This document shows positions 1 through 8,367 of a stretch of 12,018 nucleotides of DNA, in pieces (the stretch's first letter is position 1; each line of letters opens with the position of its first letter). The notes beneath the pieces are model-generated. The model saw only the letters and a program-made list of their open reading frames with translations. It had not been told where the DNA came from and made no database searches. The translations under genes and the position numbers were made by a program. This stretch comes from an uncultured Eubacteriales bacterium. GTDB lineage: Bacteria > Bacillota_A > Clostridia > Oscillospirales > CAG-272. The stretch is taken from NCBI GenBank assembly GCA_900555345.1, contig USKS01000018.1, forward strand, positions 1 through 12,018, in the 5' to 3' direction.

Positions 1-580
<580 letters not shown>

Positions 581-627
581 TGAGCGAGTTGTACCCTACA
601 AAATTTACTAAAGAAGGTAATTTGCCG

Positions 628-3600
628 ATGGAACACAATACATTTGATTCTATTAAAATCGGATTGGCCTCCCCTGAGATGATACGCTCATGGTCCTACG
701 GCGAAGTCAAAAAGCCCGAAACCATAAACTACCGCACACTTAAGGCAGAGCGCGACGGCCTGTTTTGCGAGCGCATTTTCGGACCTACAAAGGACTGGGA
801 ATGCCTGTGCGGCAAATATAAGCGTATTCGTCATAAAAACAAGATATGTGAAAAGTGCGGCGTTGAGGTAACTCAGAAGAAGGTCCGCCGTGAGCGCATG
901 GGTCACATCGAGCTTGCCGCTCCCGTTTCACACATCTGGTATTTCAGAGCCATTCCCTCAAGAATGGGACTTCTGTTGGACATTTCTCCCCGCCACCTGG
1001 AAAAAGTTCTTTACTTCGCGGCGTATATAGTAATTGATCCCGGCAGGACTCCCCTTTCAAAATATCAGCTTCTTACAGAGAAGGAATACAGAGATTATCT
1101 CGAACGCTACGAGAACGACTTCCGCGTCGGCATGGGCGCCGAGGCTGTCAAAGAGCTGCTTGCCGAGCTTGACATTGAAAAGCTTTCGGCAGAGCTCAAA
1201 GACGAGCTTTCCCGCGCAAGCGGACAGAAGAAGGTTCGTATCATAAAGCGCCTTGAGGTAGTTGAGGCATTCAGAAAGTCCGGCAACAAGCCCGAGTGGA
1301 TGATCCTCGACGTTATCCCCGTAATTCCTCCGGATATCCGCCCCATGGTACAGCTTGACGGCGGCCGCTTCGCGACAAGTGATTTGAACGATCTGTACCG
1401 CAGGGTCATCAACCGCAACAACCGTCTTAAGAGACTTATAGAATACCGTGCTCCCGAGATAATCGTTCGCAACGAGAAGCGTATGCTCCAGGAGGCAGTG
1501 GACGCGCTTATTGATAACGGCAGACGCGGCAAGCCCGTCACCGGTCCCAATAACCGTCCTCTCAAATCTCTCTCCGAGATGCTCCGCGGTAAGCAGGGAC
1601 GTTTCCGTCAGAACCTGCTCGGTAAACGTGTTGACTACTCCGGCCGTTCCGTTATCGTTGTCGGCCCGAGCCTTAAGATCTATCAGTGCGGTCTGCCTAA
1701 GGAAATGGCGCTTGAGCTGTTCAAGCCCTTCGTCATGAAGAGACTGCACGAGACCCAGAAGGCTGCCAACATCAAGGACGCAAAGAAAAAGGTCGAAAAG
1801 GCAAGCCCGGAGGTTTGGGACGCACTGGAGAACGTTATCAAAGAGCATCCCGTTCTTCTTAACCGTGCTCCTACACTTCACCGTCTGTCCATCCAGGCGT
1901 TCGAGCCCGTACTTGTAGAGGGACGCGCAATAAAGCTGCATCCTCTGGTTTGTAAGGCGTTCAACGCGGACTTCGACGGCGACCAGATGCCTATACACGT
2001 GCCCCTTTCCGCAGAGGCGCAGGCAGAGGCTCGTTTCCTCATGCTTTCCGCCAACAACCTGCTGAAGCCCGTTGACGGACGCGCCATCACCGTTCCTTCT
2101 CAGGACATGGTGCTCGGCTCCTTCTACCTTACCCTTGACCGCGCGGGCGAGCCCGGCGAAGGCAAGGTGTTCCGCGACTTTGACGAGGCTATGATGGCTT
2201 ATCAGAACGGCATCATCGGTCTGCACGCCCCCATAAAGGTGCGCGTGTTCAAAGAGCGCGACGGCAGGACGGAGTCCAAGATAATCGACGCTACAATGGG
2301 TCTGCTTATATTCAACAGACCTATCCCTCAGGATCTGGGCTACGTTGACAGAAGCGATCCCGATAAGTTCTTCGACCTTGAGATAACCTTCCAGTGCGGC
2401 TCGAAGCAGCTCGGTCAGATAATCGACCGCTGCATCAAGTACCACGGCTTTGAGGTAACGGCAGAAATGCTTGATAACATCAAGGCAATGGGTTACAAGT
2501 ACTCCACAAAGGCGTCCATCTCCATTTCCGTTGCGGATATGGCGATCCCGCCGGAGAAATACACCCTCGTTTCCGAGGCTGAGAAAAAGGTCGATCAGAT
2601 CCATAAGGAGTATATGCGCGGTAAACTCTCCGATACGGAGCGTTACAACAGCGTAGTCGCTACATGGACCCAGACCACCGACGACGTTGTCGCGGCTCTT
2701 CAGTCCAACTTTGACCGCTACAACCCCATCAAGATGATGTCAGACTCCGGTGCCCGCGGTAACATCACTCAGATGAGACAGCTGGCAGGTATGCGCGGAC
2801 TTATGTTCGCTACCTCCGGTAAGACCATGGAGATCCCGATCAAATCGAACTTCCGTGAAGGTCTGAATATCCTGGAGTACTTCATCGCAGCCCGCGGTGC
2901 GCGTAAATCACTTTCCGATACCGCTCTTAAGACCGCAGACTCCGGTTACCTTACCAGACGTCTGGTCGATGTCTCCCAGGATGTCATCATCCGCGAGACA
3001 GACTGCGGCTCGCGCCACGGCATCATTGTTTCCGAGATCAAGGACGGCAACGAGACCATCGAAAAGCTTTCCGACAGGATCTTCGGCAGATACGTTATCG
3101 GCGATGTTGTTGATCCCGCCACCGGCGAGGTCATAGTTCCCGACAACACCATGGTAACCGAGGCTCAGGCGAAAGCCGTTGAAGCTGCCGGCATCAAGGA
3201 AGTCAACATCAGAACCGTCCTCCAGTGCAAAGCACGCCACGGTGTTTGCTCGCACTGCTACGGCGCCGACCTTGCAAACTCCAAGCCCGTCAATATCGGC
3301 GAGGCTGTCGGTATCATAGCCGCACAGTCCATCGGCGAGCCCGGTACACAGCTTACCATGAGAACGTTCCATACCGGCGGCGTTGCGGGAAGCGATATTA
3401 CACAGGGTCTGCCCCGAGTTGAAGAGCTGTTTGAGGCAAGAAAGCCCAAGAAGACGGCAGTCGTTGCAGAGTTCGGCGGCAAGGTCGAGATACGCGACGT
3501 CAAAAAGCTGCACAATATAGTTATCACCAACCCCGAGACCGGCGAGGAAAAGGAATATCCCATTCCCTTCGGCACAACGATCATCGTAAACGACGGCGAT

Positions 3601-4356
3601 ACAGTAGTCAAGTGTCAGGAGCTGACGCAGGGCTACAAGAGCCCCGCGGATATTCTCCGCATCAGCGGCATCGACGCGGTATACGATTATATCATTCTCG
3701 AGGTCCAGAAGGTCTACTCCAGCCAGTCTATCGGAATCAATGATAAGCACATCGAAGTTATCGCAAGACAGATGACGAGAAAGATGCGCATCGACGATCC
3801 CGGCAGCACCGATATGCTCCCCGGCACAAACGTTGAAAAGCTTGACTTTATCGACGCAAACGCCGAAATTCAGGCACGTATCGACGCAGGCGAGAGAGAT
3901 CTGCAGCTTGCGACCGCAGAACCCGTGCTTCTCGGTATCACAAAGGCTTCTCTGCAGACTGAGTCCTTCCTGTCCGCGGCATCGTTCCAGGAGACCACAA
4001 AGGTCCTCACCGAGGCTGCTATCAAGGGTAAGGTTGACCACCTGCTCGGACTCAAGGAGAACGTCCTTATCGGTAAGCTCATCCCTGCCGGTACAGGTAT
4101 GCCCTGCTACAATGACATTCAGGTAAAGAAGGTCAACACGGCAGAGGACGACGAGTTCTACGCTAAATACGGCTCCGTTGCGGTAGACGAGCGCGAGGAT
4201 GACGACACTGTCGACTCGGAGAATGTAGACGCATACACCGACGATGACGATGATATCGTGACCTCCAGCGAAATGTACAGCGACGACGATGACTTTGACT
4301 CCGACATCGACGACGAAGAAATTCTCGACGATGACGACGAAGACACCGACGAGTAA
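628..4356 (+). CDS. rpoC: RNA polymerase beta' subunit
   Basis: This is the largest RNA polymerase subunit, carrying the catalytic magnesium site. With the start at 628 it has 1242 residues. The N-terminal zinc site is C59, C61, C74, C77. The active-site motif NADFDGDQ has its three metal-binding aspartates at 448, 450 and 452. The second zinc site is C793, C867, C874, C877. The bridge-helix and trigger-loop region follows ([16 protein letters not shown]). The frame is open back to an ATG at 580 that overlaps the rpoB stop, which would add 16 residues. I prefer ATG 628 because family members begin near this point ([12 protein letters not shown]) and AAGAAGG lies about 10 bases upstream, whereas 580 has no ribosome binding site. 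The protein ends in an extreme acidic tail: 32 of the last 55 residues are Asp or Glu. A strong terminator follows. Confidence 0.98.
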   Translation: MEHNTFDSIKIGLASPEMIRSWSYGEVKKPETINYRTLKAERDGLFCERIFGPTKDWECLCGKYKRIRHKNKICEKCGVEVTQKKVRRERMGHIELAAPVSHIWYFRAIPSRMGLLLDISPRHLEKVLYFAAYIVIDPGRTPLSKYQLLTEKEYRDYLERYENDFRVGMGAEAVKELLAELDIEKLSAELKDELSRASGQKKVRIIKRLEVVEAFRKSGNKPEWMILDVIPVIPPDIRPMVQLDGGRFATSDLNDLYRRVINRNNRLKRLIEYRAPEIIVRNEKRMLQEAVDALIDNGRRGKPVTGPNNRPLKSLSEMLRGKQGRFRQNLLGKRVDYSGRSVIVVGPSLKIYQCGLPKEMALELFKPFVMKRLHETQKAANIKDAKKKVEKASPEVWDALENVIKEHPVLLNRAPTLHRLSIQAFEPVLVEGRAIKLHPLVCKAFNADFDGDQMPIHVPLSAEAQAEARFLMLSANNLLKPVDGRAITVPSQDMVLGSFYLTLDRAGEPGEGKVFRDFDEAMMAYQNGIIGLHAPIKVRVFKERDGRTESKIIDATMGLLIFNRPIPQDLGYVDRSDPDKFFDLEITFQCGSKQLGQIIDRCIKYHGFEVTAEMLDNIKAMGYKYSTKASISISVADMAIPPEKYTLVSEAEKKVDQIHKEYMRGKLSDTERYNSVVATWTQTTDDVVAALQSNFDRYNPIKMMSDSGARGNITQMRQLAGMRGLMFATSGKTMEIPIKSNFREGLNILEYFIAARGARKSLSDTALKTADSGYLTRRLVDVSQDVIIRETDCGSRHGIIVSEIKDGNETIEKLSDRIFGRYVIGDVVDPATGEVIVPDNTMVTEAQAKAVEAAGIKEVNIRTVLQCKARHGVCSHCYGADLANSKPVNIGEAVGIIAAQSIGEPGTQLTMRTFHTGGVAGSDITQGLPRVEELFEARKPKKTAVVAEFGGKVEIRDVKKLHNIVITNPETGEEKEYPIPFGTTIIVNDGDTVVKCQELTQGYKSPADILRISGIDAVYDYIILEVQKVYSSQSIGINDKHIEVIARQMTRKMRIDDPGSTDMLPGTNVEKLDFIDANAEIQARIDAGERDLQLATAEPVLLGITKASLQTESFLSAASFQETTKVLTEAAIKGKVDHLLGLKENVLIGKLIPAGTGMPCYNDIQVKKVNTAEDDEFYAKYGSVAVDEREDDDTVDSENVDAYTDDDDDIVTSSEMYSDDDDFDSDIDDEEILDDDDEDTDE

Positions 4357-4368
4357 TTAAACAGAACG

Positions 4369-4410
4369 AAAAGGCTTTGCCGCGTTTGCGGCAAAGCCTT
4401 TTTACATTTT
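4369..4410 (+). terminator. Intrinsic terminator after rpoC
   Basis: A 15-base perfect inverted repeat (4369-4383 and 4388-4402) with a four-base loop GTTT forms a GC-rich stem flanked by A and T runs, 12 bases after the rpoC stop. The right side runs into TTTTT and then TTTTTT after ACA. It ends the rpoBC transcript. The A run on the left gives a short T run on the opposite strand, so it may also stop transcripts arriving from the minus-strand gene at 4459. Confidence 0.93.
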
Positions 4411-4412
4411 TT

Positions 4413-4444
4413 CGGGGCATGACGCGACGGGGCGTCATGCCCCG
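4413..4444. repeat. Second hairpin in the convergent rpoC / 4459-gene junction
   Basis: A 13-base perfect inverted repeat (4413-4425 and 4432-4444, arm CGGGGCATGACGC) with a six-base loop sits between the rpoC terminator and the stop of the minus-strand gene at 4459. It has no proper T tract on either side. It may act with the neighbouring hairpin to stop or protect the 3' ends of the two converging transcripts. Confidence 0.7.
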
Positions 4445-4458
4445 GATTTATCATATGT

Positions 4459-4812
4459 TTATCTTTTTCCGGTTTTAATAAAGCGGATCAGCTCTTCGAC
4501 ATCATCAAATTCATCATAATCGCCGTTTATCCCGCTTATGTGATATACTACCCCGTTTCTCTCGTTTCTCTCAAGGCAGTTCAGAAGCTCTTCTTCACCG
4601 TATTTCTTAATAAACAGAGTAAAACCGTACGGCTTTATTTTTGAAAGCAGACCTTTTCTGCAGTTCTCCCCGCAATCGTAGCAATGAGAACAGTTTTTTT
4701 CTATGGAGCACTTTCTGTTTTCGCACCAATCCTTGTCGGGACACTGCGCAGAGCTGCAGCCGAGGCAGTGATCGTTTTCACTGCACAGGCAGCACGCAAG
4801 CCCGCAGCGCAA
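4459..4812 (-). CDS. Small cysteine-rich protein resembling DUF3795 family; start uncertain
   Basis: From a TTG at 4812 the protein has 117 residues. The first half holds 13 of its 14 cysteines (3, 7, 8, 10, 16, 19, 24, 30, 35, 41, 44, 47, 51), several spaced as CxxC or CxC, which suggests zinc or iron-sulfur binding. The second half has the look of a small folded domain (KPYGFTLFIKKYGEEELL) and an acidic end (GDYDEFDDVEELIRF). It resembles the cysteine-rich DUF3795 proteins of Clostridia; I recall this by pattern only, and no function is known. The gene follows plsY closely and is probably co-transcribed with it. The start is odd. A good ribosome binding site GGAGG (4839-4843) sits 7 bases before a GTG at 4831, but that GTG is one base out of frame. 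An in-frame TGA lies just upstream of the TTG, and the TTG itself has only a poor site. Confidence 0.7.
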   Translation of the reverse strand: MRCGLACCLCSENDHCLGCSSAQCPDKDWCENRKCSIEKNCSHCYDCGENCRKGLLSKIKPYGFTLFIKKYGEEELLNCLERNERNGVVYHISGINGDYDEFDDVEELIRFIKTGKR

Positions 4813-4838
4813 TTCCCAGTTCTCTTTTCACAGCTTTA

Positions 4839-4843
4839 CCTCC
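4839..4843 (-). promoter_or_regulatory. Ribosome binding site pointing to a GTG out of frame with the cysteine-rich gene
   Basis: On the minus strand GGAGG is followed by TAAAGCT and then GTG (4831-4829), ideal spacing, in the short gap after the plsY stop. The GTG frame closes after 18 codons. Removing one A from the AAAA run (4825-4828) would join it to the cysteine-rich frame as VKENWELRCGLACC. Confidence 0.6.
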
Positions 4844-4853
4844 GCCGAACTTT

Positions 4854-5624
4854 TTATACTTTCTCTTTATGTTTTGCGCCGCTGCCGTCTCCGCCGCTTT
4901 CGCCGCGGTCGGAGTCCTCATTTGTCTTGTTATCGTCAAGTGACTTTTCATCGACATCAGTCTTTGCGGCTTCCGAACCGTCGGGGGCATATGCCCCGCT
5001 TTGGGACATACGCTCGACCTCTTCATCGCGGTGCCACAGATAGCTGAACTTCATTTCGGTCTTTTTCTTTATCCTCACAAGATTTTCTATATGCTTAAGT
5101 ATTATCACAACAGCCGCCGCCGAAAAAAGCAGCGTGCCCCAAGTATCCCCCGTGCGTATCCCGTATATAGCGGGAAAAGCAGCGGATGCCGTTATGGGTA
5201 CAAAGCATATGTAGTCGGTCACAAGCACCACAATGATCTCTGCCGCAAGCATAATGAGGAAAACGCGCCAGTCGTACGAGAGAATAATTCCTCCGAGGCA
5301 CGCAAGGCCCTTGCCGCCCGAAAACTTCATATAAACGGGAAAGATGTGTCCCAGTATGCAGAATACGGCGCTCAGTGAAAACGCAAGTGTAAAGTTTTCA
5401 AAAATGTGAGCGCAGAGCTTAGTCACAAAAAATGCTTTTAAAATATCAAACAGCGCGGATATGATCCCTATGAACTTGCCCATGGTAATAAACGCGTTGG
5501 AGGCGCCCGCGTTGGCAGAGCCGCGTTTGCGGATGTCAAATCCGCGGAGCTTTGCAAATATGTACGACGGGTTTATGCAGCCGACAAAATATCCCATTGC
5601 CGCGCAGCCCAAAGCAGCTCCCAT
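4854..5624 (-). CDS. plsY: Acyl-phosphate:glycerol-3-phosphate acyltransferase (PlsY family) with acidic C-terminal extension
   Basis: PlsY is an integral membrane enzyme that transfers an acyl group from acyl phosphate to glycerol-3-phosphate, making lysophosphatidic acid, the first step of phospholipid synthesis. The 256-residue product has several hydrophobic segments over residues 1-175 and the three PlsY motifs: GSANAGASNA (35-44), SGGKGLA (102-108) and HIENLVRI (178-185). Motif 1 has SAN where many family members have SGN. The family is usually about 200 residues; here about 60 extra follow, hydrophilic and rich in Asp, Glu, Ser and Gly, ending KHKEKV. Start ATG at 5624 is preceded by a G-rich stretch (GGGGGG) about 9 bases away. 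The cysteine-rich gene at 4459 follows closely. Identity is good; the tail's role is unknown, and a second PlsY elsewhere in the genome is possible. Confidence 0.88.
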   Translation of the reverse strand: MGAALGCAAMGYFVGCINPSYIFAKLRGFDIRKRGSANAGASNAFITMGKFIGIISALFDILKAFFVTKLCAHIFENFTLAFSLSAVFCILGHIFPVYMKFSGGKGLACLGGIILSYDWRVFLIMLAAEIIVVLVTDYICFVPITASAAFPAIYGIRTGDTWGTLLFSAAAVVIILKHIENLVRIKKKTEMKFSYLWHRDEEVERMSQSGAYAPDGSEAAKTDVDEKSLDDNKTNEDSDRGESGGDGSGAKHKEKV

Positions 5625-5722
5625 TTACATGATCCCCCCATTCGGCAAAGCATTGAAGAAGCATATGCAACACTTCCCCATCCTGCAAAAATATTCTATC
5701 AAATTGAAAATAATATTTCCAT

Positions 5723-5745
5723 AGACAATTATACCGTAATTGTCT
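5723..5745 (-). promoter_or_regulatory. Likely plsY promoter -10 box inside a 23-base inverted repeat (operator candidate)
   Basis: The arms AGACAATTA and TAATTGTCT (5723-5731 and 5737-5745) form a perfect 9-base inverted repeat around a 5-base centre. On the minus strand the consensus -10 box TATAAT (5728-5733) lies inside it, about 100 bases before the plsY start. I see no good -35 box at the right distance, so the promoter may need an activator or use a weak -35. The symmetry over the -10 looks like a dimeric repressor site. It could also be an AT-rich hairpin. Confidence 0.45.
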
Positions 5746-5785
5746 GAAATTTTACGATTTTGTTCTCCGAGGTGTCGAAGAACAC

Positions 5786-5814
5786 ATTTACCCCGCTTTA
5801 TCGGCGGGGTAAAT
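5786..5814 (-). terminator. Terminator-like hairpin after mgtE
   Basis: An 11-base perfect inverted repeat (5786-5796 and 5804-5814) with a 7-base loop and a GCGGGG core lies 4 bases after the mgtE stop. On the minus strand it is followed by a mixed T-rich stretch rather than a clean T run, so termination may be partial. Confidence 0.7.
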
Positions 5815-5818
5815 AATG

Positions 5819-7195
5819 TTACAGCGCAAGCCCCGCATGGGACAAAACGGTTGTTGATATGAGGAAATATACCAGAAGAGACACAACGTCGACTATTGTC
5901 GTAATAAGCGGGCTTGCCATGACCGCAGGGTCAAAGCCGATACGCTTCGCAAGTATGGGCAGCATACTGCCTATCACCTTTGCGATTACAACGGCAAGAG
6001 CTATGGTCACGCAGACGACGGCGCTGATAATGAGTGACATACTTACTCCGTAAACGGAGCGGCTTACATCGTTAAATATCATCATCTTTACAAAGTTGAC
6101 AACGGCAAGAGTCAGACCGCAAAGCAGCGCCACGCGAAACTCCTTCCACAGGACGCGCATGAAGTCCTTCATCTGGATGTCTCCGAGAGACAGGGCACGT
6201 ATGACGGAAACGGATGCCTGACCGCCGGCATTGCCGCCCGTGTCCATAAGCTGCGGCACAAACGCCACCAGTATGGGCAGCGACGCAAGCGCATCCTCAA
6301 AATGGGTAAGTATCCGGCTCGTGAACGTGGCGGATACCATGAGCAGCATAAGCCAGATTATACGGCTGCGCCATGTTTCGAAAACGCCTGTTTTCAGATA
6401 CGGCTTGTCGGACGGCGTAATAGCCGCCATAAGCTCGATATCCTCGGTGTCCTCGTCCTGCAGGACGTCCATTGCGTCGTCGATGGTTACGATACCCACA
6501 AGGCGCGTTTCCTTATCAACGACAGGCATGGCAAGAAAGTCATACTTCGTCATGGCTTTCATCACGTCTTCCTTGTCGTCGTCCGTATAAACATATATGG
6601 GCTTTGTATCCATGATGTCGCCGATAATGGCATCCTCGCCCGCAAGCAGCATATCCTTGACGGTCACAACACCTATAAGCACACGCTTGTCGTCCGTGAC
6701 GTAGCAGGTGTATATGGTCTCTTTTTCAAGACCGGTACGCCGTATCGTCTTAAATGCGTCCTCCGCCGTGAACGTGCTTTTCAGCTCCACGAACTCCGTG
6801 GTCATGATCGTGCCCGCAGAGTCCTCGGGATAATGGAGTATCTGGTTTATCTGCCGCCGTTTTTCAGCGTCGGCGTGGGACAGGATGCGCTTTACCACAT
6901 TGGCGGGCATTTCCTCTATAATATCGACGGTATCGTCCAGAAACAAGTCGTCGACGATATATTCAAGCTCTCTGTCCGTAAAGGACTCAATAAGCGCCTG
7001 CTGCAGATCCGTGTCCATCTCAACGAACACGTCTGTCGCAAAATCCTTATGCAAAAGACGGTACATGAGAGGAAGCTCATCCTCGGGAAACTGTTCGAAC
7101 AGCTTCGCAACATCGGCGGGAGCCTCGGAGCACAAAAGCTCGCGCAGCTCCTTATACTTTTTTTCATCAAGCAGTCTTCTGACCTCTGCGATCAT
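5819..7195 (-). CDS. mgtE: Magnesium transporter MgtE
   Basis: MgtE is a homodimeric, magnesium-gated channel-like transporter in the cytoplasmic membrane. From ATG 7195 it has 458 residues, the normal family length. A GTG directly before it (7198) keeps the same frame; AAAGGAG lies about 6 bases before the GTG and 9 before the ATG, so either could be used. Residue numbers here count from the GTG. Residues 1-130 form the helical N domain of superhelical repeats. Residues 135-260 are a CBS pair (SAGTIMTTEFV, then GDIMDTKPIYVY and VGIVTIDDAMDV). About five membrane helices occupy 285-459. The conserved PQLMDTGGNAGGQ (315-327) and FDPAVMASPLITTIVD (422-437), with the magnesium-binding Asp423, are intact. 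It follows rpe by about 65 bases, too short for an M-box magnesium riboswitch. Confidence 0.97.
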   Translation of the reverse strand: MIAEVRRLLDEKKYKELRELLCSEAPADVAKLFEQFPEDELPLMYRLLHKDFATDVFVEMDTDLQQALIESFTDRELEYIVDDLFLDDTVDIIEEMPANVVKRILSHADAEKRRQINQILHYPEDSAGTIMTTEFVELKSTFTAEDAFKTIRRTGLEKETIYTCYVTDDKRVLIGVVTVKDMLLAGEDAIIGDIMDTKPIYVYTDDDKEDVMKAMTKYDFLAMPVVDKETRLVGIVTIDDAMDVLQDEDTEDIELMAAITPSDKPYLKTGVFETWRSRIIWLMLLMVSATFTSRILTHFEDALASLPILVAFVPQLMDTGGNAGGQASVSVIRALSLGDIQMKDFMRVLWKEFRVALLCGLTLAVVNFVKMMIFNDVSRSVYGVSMSLIISAVVCVTIALAVVIAKVIGSMLPILAKRIGFDPAVMASPLITTIVDVVSLLVYFLISTTVLSHAGLAL

Positions 7196-7226
7196 CACGG
7201 CACGCTCCTTTCCGTGTCGGTTTATA

Positions 7227-7254
7227 GAAAAAGCACTTCCCCCGGAAAGCGGGG
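7227..7254 (-). terminator. Weak hairpin plus T run between rpe and mgtE
   Basis: On the minus strand, just after the rpe stop, CCCCG and CGGGG (7250-7254 and 7240-7244) can pair around CTTTC, and TTTTT follows a few bases later. The stem is short and the T run is displaced, so it may only attenuate read-through into mgtE. Confidence 0.35.
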
Positions 7255-7263
7255 ACAGCGATA

Positions 7264-7932
7264 TTACTCGGGAGTTGCGGCAAGAGCCGCAAACTTTATG
7301 CCGTCAAGGGCATCCTTCATGGAGGGCGCGCCGTACGCACTGCTGCCCGCCACAAATATGTTTGCGCCCGCCGCGGCGCAGATGCGCGCAGTTGCGGCGT
7401 TGATGCCGCCGTCCACTTCAATGCTCAGAGTGTCAAGACCGATGTAGTCGCGCACGGTTTTTATCTTCTCCGACATATCCATGAATTTCTGACCGCTGAA
7501 GCCGGGATTTACGGTCATTACCAGTATCATGTCCGCAGCGTCCAGAAAAGGCAACACCGCGTCCGCGCTGACGTCGGGACGCAGAGCGAGCCCGGACATC
7601 ATGCCGTACGAATGTATGTCGTTCAGAATGTTTCTGACGGTTTCCTCATCGGCTATATCATTATGAACGGTCACTATGTCCGCGCCGCACTCGGAAAGGC
7701 GCTCAAGATAGTCCTGGGGACGTACAGTCATCATATGTACGTCCAGAGGAAGCTCCGTCAGTCCTCTGACGGTTTTCAGCACCTTAAAGCCGATACTGAT
7801 GTTGGGGACATACACACCGTCCATTACGTCGAAATGTATAAGGTCGGCTCCCGCCTCTTCGGTTCGTCTGACCTCAGACTCGATATTCGCAAGATCAGCC
7901 GCAAACAGGCTGGGAGAAGTTAAAATATTCAT
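7264..7932 (-). CDS. rpe: Ribulose-phosphate 3-epimerase
   Basis: Rpe interconverts ribulose 5-phosphate and xylulose 5-phosphate in the pentose phosphate pathway. It is a cytoplasmic TIM-barrel enzyme that uses a bound divalent metal. The 222 residues match the family length. Metal and catalytic residues are in place: H33 and D35 in IHFDVMDG, H66 in DVHMM, and D174 in IEVDGGIN. The phosphate-binding loops NPGFSGQKF (142-150) and VAGSSAYG (204-211) are clear. Two positions differ from the usual pattern: HNDI (90-93) where HxEA is common, and ALRPD where ALNP is common. I chose ATG 7932 because MNILTSPSLFAAD is the family's normal N-terminus and AGAGG lies 8 bases upstream; the frame is open 25 codons further back to a GTG at 8007 that has no ribosome binding site. 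Confidence 0.96.
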   Translation of the reverse strand: MNILTSPSLFAADLANIESEVRRTEEAGADLIHFDVMDGVYVPNISIGFKVLKTVRGLTELPLDVHMMTVRPQDYLERLSECGADIVTVHNDIADEETVRNILNDIHSYGMMSGLALRPDVSADAVLPFLDAADMILVMTVNPGFSGQKFMDMSEKIKTVRDYIGLDTLSIEVDGGINAATARICAAAGANIFVAGSSAYGAPSMKDALDGIKFAALAATPE

Positions 7933-8040
7933 GGGTTTTGCCTCTTCTTTTGATTTCTTATATAAATCGGACGCGCGCCGCACAAATGCGCTGCCGGTGA
8001 TATTCACGGTGCGCTGCGGCTGCAGCCGAAATTTTTTAAT

Positions 8041-8190
8041 TTAATTTATCCGGTCATTTGGCGGCGCACGAAGCCAGCTTTTGAGACGCGTCCGCCGAAA
8101 GCGGCGCATTTTGCCGATCGGCACCGCTCCGCCGTGCTCACGCCTCGCCTCGGTCGCCCATATCATGATATTGACAACGAAAGTTGTCAT
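8041..8190 (-). CDS. Possible 49-residue arginine-rich small ORF (doubtful)
   Basis: An ATG at 8190 opens a frame of 49 codons ending in TAA at 8041-8043. The product begins with a short hydrophobic stretch (MTTFVVNIMIW) and continues Arg-rich (KMRRFRRTRLKSWLR). No ribosome binding site is seen before the ATG, and the DNA carries several palindromes, so it may instead be a dispersed intergenic repeat that happens to be open. I do not recognise a family. Confidence 0.2.
   Translation of the reverse strand: MTTFVVNIMIWATEARREHGGAVPIGKMRRFRRTRLKSWLRAPPNDRIN
8172..8189. repeat. Inverted repeat TGACAAC-GAAA-GTTGTCA next to a 12-base palindrome
   Basis: Seven-base arms (8172-8178, 8183-8189) enclose GAAA. 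A perfect 12-base palindrome (8160-8171) directly abuts it. The + strand also reads TTGACA at 8171-8176, a perfect -35 sequence, but no matching -10 box follows at 16-18 bases. The half-site GACAA/TTGTC also occurs in the palindrome upstream of plsY, with a different spacing. Confidence 0.55.
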
Positions 8191-8278
8191 AAACCAGTAT
8201 GACCGACGGCGCGCGGCGGACGTTGAAAATAAAGGAAGTACAGCTTATGTGCCGCCGTGCCGTCGGTTCACATAAACG

Positions 8279-8307
8279 GGCTGCCGCAGTCGCGGCGGCC
8301 TTTTGTT
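8279..8307 (+). terminator. Terminator-like hairpin on the + strand, no + strand gene upstream
   Basis: GGCTGCCGC (8279-8287) pairs with GCGGCGGCC (8292-8300) through nine positions with one G-T pair, loop AGTC, and is followed by TTTTGTT. In the + direction this has the form of an intrinsic terminator, yet no confident gene on that strand precedes it. It lies 60 bases beyond the ispF stop on the other strand, where the same stem lacks a T run. Confidence 0.4.
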
Positions 8308-8367
8308 ATAAGGGTGAAAAGGCGCAATCACATATATACCCGAGCGCCGAAAACACGACGTGTCTCT

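Larger units (their letters stand above)
7933..8367. other. 435-base intergenic region rich in palindromes (rpe / ispF)
   Basis: This is the longest gap without a confident gene. From left to right it holds an AT-rich stretch near 7955-7970 (a possible weak -10, TATAAG, for rpe); the short hairpin CGCCG-AAAG-CGGCG (8093-8106); the palindrome GCCGATCGGC (8113-8122); the 12-base palindrome ATATCATGATAT (8160-8171); the inverted repeat TGACAAC-GAAA-GTTGTCA (8172-8189); a 9-base inverted repeat ACCGACGGC / GCCGTCGGT (8202-8210, 8259-8267); TTATGTG / CACATAA (8245-8251, 8269-8275); and a terminator-like hairpin at 8279-8307. No riboswitch, tRNA or known RNA is recognised. Confidence 0.8.

Noticed and set aside
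1057..2604. Long open frame on the minus strand opposite rpoC (515 codons)
   Set aside because: It lies wholly inside the highly conserved rpoC gene, resembles no family, and is a product of codon bias. The same holds for the minus-strand frame at 2908-4041.
6302..7447. Long + strand open frame opposite mgtE
   Set aside because: It is antisense to a clear MgtE with all motifs intact, crosses the mgtE-rpe junction, and has no recognisable domain.
8171..8200. + strand promoter starting with TTGACA
   Set aside because: The -35 is perfect but no reasonable -10 lies at 16-18 bases; the TTGACA is part of an inverted repeat. Kept only as support for checking + strand transcription.
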